Assembly: GCF_027579695.1 (NCBI RefSeq)
Contig: NC_083582.1
Location: 36,279,964 to 36,343,963 of the forward strand
DNA: 64,000 bases
DNA from: Neoarius graeffei
Taxonomy: Eukaryota; Chordata; Actinopteri; Siluriformes; Ariidae
Reading direction: 5' to 3'
This document shows, in pieces, positions 63,814 to 64,000 of the stretch. The position numbers and the translations under genes are program-made. How positions within the stretch are numbered: the first letter of the stretch is position 1; each line of letters starts with the position of its first letter. The notes under the pieces were generated by a model. It had not been told where the DNA came from. It did no database searches and saw nothing but the letters and a program-made list of their open reading frames with translations.

Positions 63814-64000
63814 GCGGCGTAGTGGTGTTGCCTCACAGCAAGAAGGTTCTGGGTTCAAGCCTAGTGGCCAACGGGGGCCTTTCTGTGTGGAGTTTGCATG
63901 TTCTCCCCATGTCTGCGTGGGTTTCCTCCAGGTGCGCCGGTTTCCTCCACAGTCCAAAGACATGCAGGTTAGGTTAATTGATGGCTCTAAATTGACTGTG
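63814..64000 (+). mobile_element. Type 1 SINE (GGAT-type body), cut by the window end
   Basis: The head GGCGGCGTAGTGGTGTTGCC has lost about 20 bases including part of box A. The body is readable to base 64000. Confidence 0.82.

Overview
The window is vertebrate, almost certainly teleost, genomic DNA. It has no dense coding, no operons and no bacterial signals. It holds one recognisable host-gene exon in a landscape built of transposable elements: about 25 copies or fragments of one tRNA-derived SINE family, several Tc1-like transposons, hAT and PIF/Harbinger elements, LINE fragments and two classes of Ty3/Gypsy LTR retrotransposon. The SINE (box A/box B head, about 370 bp, GAGAT or GGAT tail) and the Tc1 families are typical of fishes. 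A catfish-like species is possible, but the sequence alone does not settle that.

Layout. 1-6868: two minus-strand Gypsy elements of the same family whose pol places integrase before reverse transcriptase (Gmr1-type order). The left copy runs off the window and appears to have inserted into the RT gene of the right copy. 6900-12230: SINEs, a solo LTR and otherwise featureless DNA. 12239-18149: one old hAT-type element filled by a nest of younger transposons (a Tc1-type MITE, a second hAT, a Harbinger element, an unclassified TIR element with a large palindrome, a 113-bp MITE, a Tc1 and a SINE). 18150-23900: sparse repeats. 23911-28861: a decayed plus-strand chromovirus (sushi-ichi-like) with both LTRs. 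28862-33865: a dispersed ATT-flanked repeat, SINEs, microsatellites and an L2-type LINE 3' end. 33866-35483: a Tc1 transposon with an uninterrupted 338-codon transposase. 35486-36075: a SINE-in-SINE composite.

36292-36498: a CRE/TATA promoter and coding exon 1 of a gene recognised as phyhipl (plus strand). I saw no second exon to the right, so 36.5-64 kb probably lies in its first intron. That intron has a fairly unique stretch (36.6-40.6 kb) and then nested repeats: a MITE holding a Tc1 (40674-43136), a SINE split by a hAT that is itself split by a MITE (43137-45639), a TA-flanked MITE holding another element (46359-47488), and three degenerate Tc1 copies, two of which carry SINEs.

Apart from phyhipl, nearly all long reading frames are transposon proteins, mostly broken, or chance frames through SINE copies and microsatellites. 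Precise target-site duplications allow much of the order of insertion to be read directly. I could not run alignments; coordinates of diverged repeat edges are approximate.
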